From Chloroflexota bacterium (GTDB lineage Bacteria; Chloroflexota; Dehalococcoidia; RBG-13-53-26), in contig JAUWXW010000044.1 in assembly GCA_030616195.1 (NCBI GenBank), forward strand, positions 1 to 9,542: DNA of 9,542 bases, read 5' to 3'. The position numbers were made by a program, and so were the translations under genes. The notes below the pieces were generated by a model. It was not told where the DNA came from and did no database searches. It was given only the letters and a program-made list of their open reading frames with translations. This document shows positions 5,731 to 9,542 of the stretch, piece by piece. Positions within the stretch are counted from its first letter, which is position 1; each line of letters begins with the position of its first letter.

Positions 5731-6969
5731 ATGGGAATGCCGCAATTATTCACCGTACTTACTCCCCAGGAAGCGTGGCTTAAGTTTGAGCCCTATCTTT
5801 CACCCTTAGGAAGGGTGGAAACCGTGCCCACCAGGGATGCCCCGGGGAGGGTGCTGGCTGAGGATATAGTCGCTCCCAGTGACCTGCCCTCTTTCCCCCG
5901 CTCAGCCATGGACGGCTACGCCGTGCGAGCTGAAGATACCTACGGCGCCTCAGAGGGCTTACCAGCTTATCTCCGGGTGGTAGGCGAGATAGCCATGGGT
6001 AGCTCGGCTGACATAACCCTCTCTCCAGGGGAGGCAGCCTTAATCCATACCGGCGGCATGTTGGCTGGGAATGCGGATGCTGTAGTGATGGTAGAGAACA
6101 CCCGCGGGGTAGATGCCTCGACCATTGAGGTAGTTCGCCCTGTAGCTAAAGGAGAGAATGTCCTTCAAATAGGCGAGGACATGGCTAAGGGGGAGGCGTT
6201 GCTTCCCCGTGGCAGCCTGCTTCGACCCCAGGACATCGGAGGGTTGCTGGCTCTGGGCATCACCGAGATTCCTGTCTTCCAGAGGGTAAAAGTGGCTCTC
6301 ATCTCCACCGGGGACGAGCTTGTACCGCCAGAGGAGGAACCGAAGCCAGGGCAGATAAGGGGGATAAATGCTTATACTTTAGCCAGCCTCGCCCTCAGAG
6401 CCGGCGCTATACCCATAAGGTTAGGTATCGTTGAAGACAACCGTGAGGCGCTGAAGGAAGCTGCCGAGAGGGGCATGAGGGAGGCTGACATCGTGGTTAT
6501 ATCTGCCGGCAGCTCAGTAAGCACCCGCGATATAACGGCCGATGTGATCAACTCCCTGGGCCAGCCTGGTATCCTGGTGCACGGCGTCTCTCTCAAACCA
6601 GGCAAACCTACCATCATGGCCTCAGTCGACGGCAAACCTTTCTTCGGCCTGCCAGGCAATCCCGGCTCGGCTATGGTAACCTTCGAACTCTTTGTCGCTC
6701 CCTGCATTTACAGGTTGGGCGGGCACCGGGAATTGCCCCAGCGATATCAAATGAAGGCTAAGCTTACCCGCAACATACCCTCGGCGCCGGGAAGAGAGGA
6801 TTATGTTCCGGTAAAGCTAGAGGAAAGAGACGGTGAGCTGTACGCTGAGCCAGTCTTTGGCAAGTCCAATCTCCTCTTCCCCTTGATTAAGGCCGATGGC
6901 ATAGCTCAGGTGCCTTTGGATAGAGGCGGCCTGTCAGCCGGCGAAACGGTGCTGGTGAGTATATTCTGA
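5731..6969 (+). CDS. moeA: MoeA, molybdopterin molybdenumtransferase
   Basis: A complete MoeA of about 412 residues. MoeA inserts molybdate (or tungstate) into adenylated molybdopterin to form the mature cofactor in the cytoplasm. Residues here count from ATG 5731. Visible landmarks are PRSAMDGYAV (56-65), HTGGMLAGNADAVVMVE (106-122), GEDMAKGEALLPRG (148-161), STGDELV (192-198), SAGSSVSTRD (258-267), VSLKPGKP (286-293) and GLPGNPGSAM (306-315). These match the active-site Asp of MDGYA, the TGDEL glutamate and both lysines of KPGKP in characterised MoeA. The C-terminal beta-barrel domain runs to the end. No clear ribosome binding site marks the start: GTG 5716, ATG 5731 and ATG 5737 are all possible. 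A second MoeA follows 78 bases on, so the two probably work on related cofactor steps. Confidence 0.93.
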   Translation: MGMPQLFTVLTPQEAWLKFEPYLSPLGRVETVPTRDAPGRVLAEDIVAPSDLPSFPRSAMDGYAVRAEDTYGASEGLPAYLRVVGEIAMGSSADITLSPGEAALIHTGGMLAGNADAVVMVENTRGVDASTIEVVRPVAKGENVLQIGEDMAKGEALLPRGSLLRPQDIGGLLALGITEIPVFQRVKVALISTGDELVPPEEEPKPGQIRGINAYTLASLALRAGAIPIRLGIVEDNREALKEAAERGMREADIVVISAGSSVSTRDITADVINSLGQPGILVHGVSLKPGKPTIMASVDGKPFFGLPGNPGSAMVTFELFVAPCIYRLGGHRELPQRYQMKAKLTRNIPSAPGREDYVPVKLEERDGELYAEPVFGKSNLLFPLIKADGIAQVPLDRGGLSAGETVLVSIF

Positions 6970-7032
6970 TGTAGGGGCGGACATCTCTGTCCACCTGCGT
7001 CAGGCGGGACGACACAGAGGTCGCCCCCTACA
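6970..7032. repeat. 63-bp near-palindromic intergenic repeat (MITE/REP-like)
   Basis: TGTAGGGGCG at 6970-6979 faces CGCCCCCTACA at 7022-7032. The interior continues to pair (CTCTGT with ACAGAG, then CCACCTG with CAGGCGGG) up to a CGT loop, so nearly the whole element folds into one long imperfect stem. It fills the space between the moeA stop (6967-6969) and the ribosome binding site of the next gene (GAGG, 7038-7041). From memory, palindromes opening with GTAGGGGCGA are dispersed in many copies in Chloroflexota and cyanobacterial genomes, which suggests a non-autonomous repeat. It could also act as a transcript-folding element between the two moeA genes. Confidence 0.75.
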
Positions 7033-7047
7033 CTCTTGAGGAAAAGA

Positions 7048-8985
7048 ATGAAAGAGAGGCATTTCTACCTCGAAGACATCCCCCTGGAGGAGGCTCTGGT
7101 CAGGTTTTTCTCTGCTTTGGAGGAGACAGGATGCCTGGCCCCGGCAGCCGGTGAGCAGGTCCCTCTTGACGAGGCACTTAACAGGGTCACCGCTGAGCCA
7201 GTCTGGGCCAGAATCTCATCTCCCCACTATCATGCTGCTGCCATGGATGGGGTTGCTATTCGATCTGATGACAGCACTGGCGCCTCAGAGACATCACCCA
7301 TTCGGCTGAGGATTGGAGAGCAAGCGCAGTGGATAGACACCGGCAAGCCTTTACCCGCCGGCTTCAATGCTGTGGTCATGATTGAGAATGTCCAGTCTGT
7401 AGAGGAAGGCGTTATAGAGCTTATGTCACCGGTGGCCCCCTGGCAGCATGTTCGTCTTATGGGGGAGGACATCGTCAGTTCAGAGCTACTGCTACCTCAG
7501 GGGCACACTTTGAGACCGTCGGATCTAGGGGCTATTGCTCAGGCAGGGATAAGCCACGTGGCCGTAAGGTGCAGACCAATGGTGGCCATTATTCCCACCG
7601 GTTCAGAGCTGGTATCACCCGGGGAAAGCCTCAAGCCGGGAAGTATTATTGAGTCCAACTCTCTCATGCTAGCTGGTATGGTGAAGGAATGGGGTGCAAC
7701 GGCCACACGCTTTGCCCCGGTGCCTGATGAATATGAGGAGCAGAAGAATGCCATCCAGCAGGCCCTGGCCGAGCACGATATCGTGGTGACCAATGCTGGC
7801 GCTTCAGCGGGAAGACGGGATCACATTCCCTTACTCCTGGCCGATTTGGGAAAAGTGGTGGTTCATGGGGCGGCTATTCGTCCTGGTCATCCGGTGGTTC
7901 TGGGTATAGTGGAAGGTAAACCGGTTATCGGCACTCCGGGATACCCTGTGTCGGCGGCGCTCACCCTGGAGCTGTTTGCCAAACCTCTTATCTATCGTCT
8001 CTTGGGCATTGCGCCTCCGCAGCGCCCCACTATTGAGGCGGTGATGACTCGCAAGGTGTTCTCCCCCATGGGAGAGGATGAGTTCTTGAGGGTGAAGGTT
8101 GGTAAGATAGGAGATAAGCTGGTGGCTACGCCCCTCCAGAGAGGCGCTGGCGTGACTATGTCCCTTGTTCGTGCCGATGGCTTGGTATGTGTCCCTCGTG
8201 GCTGCGAGGGAATTCAAGAAGGGCAACAGGTTCGAGTGGAGCTTCTCAGCAGGCTGGAGGACATAGAGAATGCCATTGTTGCCATTGGAAGTCACGATCT
8301 GACACTGGATGTCCTGGCCAACCAACTGCACACACAATATCCACAAAGGACTCTTTCGTCCTCTAACGTGGGGAGTCTAGGGGGGCTTCTGGCCCTGAAA
8401 AGGGGTGAAGCGCATATTGCTGGCTCACACCTCCTGGACGAGGAGAGTGGCGAGTATAACGTGCCCTATGTGAGGCGCCTGCTCAATGATCAGGAGACGG
8501 TTATCGTTAATCTGGTTTATCGAGAACAGGGACTGATGGTAGCCAGAGGGAACCCTAAGGGAATCAGCGGCCTGGCCGATCTACTGAGCGGGAAAGTGAG
8601 GTATGTTAACCGTCAGAGAGGAGCCGGCACCAGAGTGCTGCTGGATTTCAAGCTGAAGGAACTGGGAGCCGATCCGTCGCAGATTCGCGGGTATGATCGA
8701 GTGGAGTTCACCCATCTGGCGGTGGCGTCGGCTATTGCTGCTGGAACGGCCGACGCCGGATTGGGGATTATGGCAGCGGCCAGAGCATTAGACCTGGACT
8801 TCGTCCCTCTGTTGAAGGAAAGATATGACCTGGTTATGCCCCGGTCTTACTATGAAAGCACCTTCCTTGAGCCGTTGCTGGCGATCCTGCAACAGCCGTC
8901 CTTCAAGGCGGAGGTGGAAAGCCTGGGGGGATACGACGCCTCTGACATGGGTCAGGTGATAGCCAAACTATGGGAAGGTTCTTGA
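7048..8985 (+). CDS. MoeA-like molybdopterin biosynthesis protein fused to a C-terminal PBP-like (substrate-binding) domain
   Basis: A 645-residue two-domain protein. Residues 1-402 form a complete MoeA-type protein: AAAMDGVAI (63-71), MGEDIVSSELLLPQG (138-152), PTGSELV (183-189), NAGASAGRRD (249-258) and GTPGYPVSA (295-303). Residues about 408-640 match the PBP-like domain (PF12727 type) related to periplasmic molybdate-binding proteins, with NRQRGAGTR (521-529) and HLAVASAIAAGTADAGLGI (556-574). There is no signal peptide, so it is cytoplasmic and may bind oxyanion or cofactor. Such fusions are known in archaea and some anaerobic bacteria. Relative to canonical MoeA, KPGKP is replaced by RPGHP (Arg278, His281) and GNP by GYP, so activity may differ from the upstream MoeA. 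GAGG at 7038-7041, 6 nt before ATG 7048, supports this start rather than TTG 7036. Confidence 0.92.
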   Translation: MKERHFYLEDIPLEEALVRFFSALEETGCLAPAAGEQVPLDEALNRVTAEPVWARISSPHYHAAAMDGVAIRSDDSTGASETSPIRLRIGEQAQWIDTGKPLPAGFNAVVMIENVQSVEEGVIELMSPVAPWQHVRLMGEDIVSSELLLPQGHTLRPSDLGAIAQAGISHVAVRCRPMVAIIPTGSELVSPGESLKPGSIIESNSLMLAGMVKEWGATATRFAPVPDEYEEQKNAIQQALAEHDIVVTNAGASAGRRDHIPLLLADLGKVVVHGAAIRPGHPVVLGIVEGKPVIGTPGYPVSAALTLELFAKPLIYRLLGIAPPQRPTIEAVMTRKVFSPMGEDEFLRVKVGKIGDKLVATPLQRGAGVTMSLVRADGLVCVPRGCEGIQEGQQVRVELLSRLEDIENAIVAIGSHDLTLDVLANQLHTQYPQRTLSSSNVGSLGGLLALKRGEAHIAGSHLLDEESGEYNVPYVRRLLNDQETVIVNLVYREQGLMVARGNPKGISGLADLLSGKVRYVNRQRGAGTRVLLDFKLKELGADPSQIRGYDRVEFTHLAVASAIAAGTADAGLGIMAAARALDLDFVPLLKERYDLVMPRSYYESTFLEPLLAILQQPSFKAEVESLGGYDASDMGQVIAKLWEGS

Positions 8986-9041
8986 AGCAGCATAGTCTTT
9001 ACAGGTGACGAACGAACTACCTGCGTACAGAGAGAGAGGAA

Positions 9042-9296
9042 GTGCGTGCTGCCTGTGAGATGCTCGGTTTTGATCCACTCTATATAGCCAATGAAGGTAA
9101 ACTTGTGGCCGCAGTCGCCCCGGAGGATGCAGAGGCGGTCTTGAATGCCATGCGCCACAGCACCTACGGAAGGGATGCTGCTATTATTGGAGAGGTAAGG
9201 CAAGATAATCGTGGCAGGGTAGTGATGAGGACCAGTCTTGGGGCTTCCCGAATAATCGATATGCTGGTGGGAGACCCCCTGCCCCGAATCTGCTGA
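9042..9296 (+). pseudogene. hypE: C-terminal fragment of hydrogenase maturation factor HypE
   Basis: The 84 codons read ANEGKL, GRDAAIIGEV, RVVMRTSLGASRIIDML and end in LPRIC, the invariant HypE C-terminus whose last cysteine receives the carbamoyl group from HypF and becomes the thiocyanate that supplies cyanide for [NiFe]-hydrogenase. HypE-like sequence is already present just before the GTG (REEVR, from about 9033), but an in-frame TGA at 9006-9008 blocks any extension. Full HypE is about 330-350 residues, so the N-terminal ATP-binding domain and part of the AIRS-C domain are missing and catalysis by itself is not expected. The remaining frame is intact. No other hyp gene is in view. It is probably a deletion remnant, less likely an expressed domain protein (GAGG lies too close to the GTG for a good start). 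Confidence 0.75.
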
Positions 9297-9351
9297 ATTA
9301 TCGACGCCGGCTTAAGTTGTTCAGTCCAGTTTCAGACGTTTCGAGAACATG

Positions 9352-9369
9352 GGGTGTCTACCCTTTTTT
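9352..9369 (+). terminator. short hairpin with a T-run after the HypE fragment
   Basis: GGGT (9352-9355) and ACCC (9360-9363) can pair around a GTCT loop, followed at once by six Ts (9364-9369). The stem is only 4 bp, or 5 with a G-U pair, so termination would be weak. It is placed correctly, 56 bases past the HypE stop. Confidence 0.35.
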
Positions 9370-9407
9370 GTTGCTGGATCAGAGGGCAACCCCTTACGGC
9401 AAAACAA

Positions 9408-9437
9408 TTGGAAAACATGCAGTTTATATTGTAAAAT
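9408..9437 (+). promoter_or_regulatory. sigma70-type promoter for a gene beyond the window
   Basis: TTGGAA (9408-9413) and TAAAAT (9432-9437) are separated by 18 bases in an AT-rich stretch. Four of six bases match the -35 consensus and five of six the -10 consensus. The expected start is near 9444. No gene begins in the remaining 100 bases, so the transcript would have a leader of at least that length. Confidence 0.5.
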
Positions 9438-9444
9438 AAAGGTG

Positions 9445-9475
9445 TGGGTGACCAATGTGTGAGTTCCGTCACCCA
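9445..9475. promoter_or_regulatory. perfect 8-bp inverted repeat at the predicted transcription start (possible operator or leader hairpin)
   Basis: TGGGTGAC (9445-9452) and GTCACCCA (9468-9475) are exact reverse complements separated by 15 bases. The left arm begins at the start point expected from the promoter at 9408-9437. This position suits a repressor site at +1 to +31, or a 5' stem-loop in the transcript leader. There is no U-tract after it, so it is not an intrinsic terminator. Confidence 0.45.
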
Positions 9476-9542
9476 GGTTAGTTAGGCAGACAAGCTGGGA
9501 GCAAGGTCAATACCCCCCTTCCTTGTTTGGTAGGTTTTGGTA

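Noticed and set aside
7831..8346. 171-codon open frame on the - strand within the MoeA-PBP gene
   Set aside because: Antisense to a well-supported conserved protein, with no recognisable motif and no ribosome binding site.
9445..9475. Inverted repeat considered as an insertion-sequence end
   Set aside because: No transposase, target duplication or second copy is visible; the promoter context explains it better.
1..9542. CRISPR array, tRNA or rRNA genes, phage or defence system
   Set aside because: No regularly spaced repeats, cloverleaf, rRNA-like stretch, integrase or nuclease-type motif was seen on either strand. The S23-like relic is not accompanied by 23S rRNA sequence.

Overview
This 9.5 kb window looks like part of a bacterial chromosome of moderate GC content, with every recognisable gene on the + strand. 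The gene mix fits an anaerobic or subsurface member of Chloroflexota, Dehalococcoidia-like. It includes a CoA-linked acyl oxidation cluster, two adjacent MoeA paralogues (one fused to a binding-protein domain), a HypE remnant, a palindromic repeat starting TGTAGGGGCG and a relic of an S23/four-helix-bundle element. This placement is inference from gene content and recollection of similar genomes; no rRNA or other phylogenetic marker is present.

Layout: positions 1-156 are the last 51 codons of an acyl-CoA dehydrogenase. A crotonase-fold protein (275-1090) and a short-chain dehydrogenase (1174-1974) follow, each with a strong Shine-Dalgarno sequence. Together they look like an acyl-CoA oxidation module, but the crotonase lacks both catalytic glutamates of classical enoyl-CoA hydratases. 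A perfect 14-bp hairpin (2031-2063) separates this module from an uncharacterised helical protein (2082-2642) and SurE (2646-3425), which lie 3 bases apart.

Positions 3426-3891 hold no intact gene. They contain an imperfect hairpin at the surE stop and the remnant of a four-helix-bundle (S23/23S rRNA intervening-sequence-type) gene flanked by matching inverted repeats. A 14-TM-type DHA2 drug-efflux transporter follows (3892-5673).

The right half is devoted to molybdenum or tungsten cofactor insertion: a complete MoeA (5731-6969), a 63-bp near-palindromic repeat, and a MoeA fused to a PBP-like domain (7048-8985) whose MoeA part has altered active-site residues. Then comes a C-terminal piece of the hydrogenase maturation factor HypE (9042-9296) without its N-terminal ATP-binding part. 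The last 240 bases contain a plausible sigma70 promoter whose expected start point falls at a perfect 8-bp inverted repeat, suggesting a regulated gene beginning beyond the window.

I see no CRISPR array, tRNA, rRNA, transposase or obvious new defence system. The most unusual points are the catalytically altered crotonase and SDR, the MoeA pair with a divergent fused member, and the remnants of broken genes (S23 and HypE).
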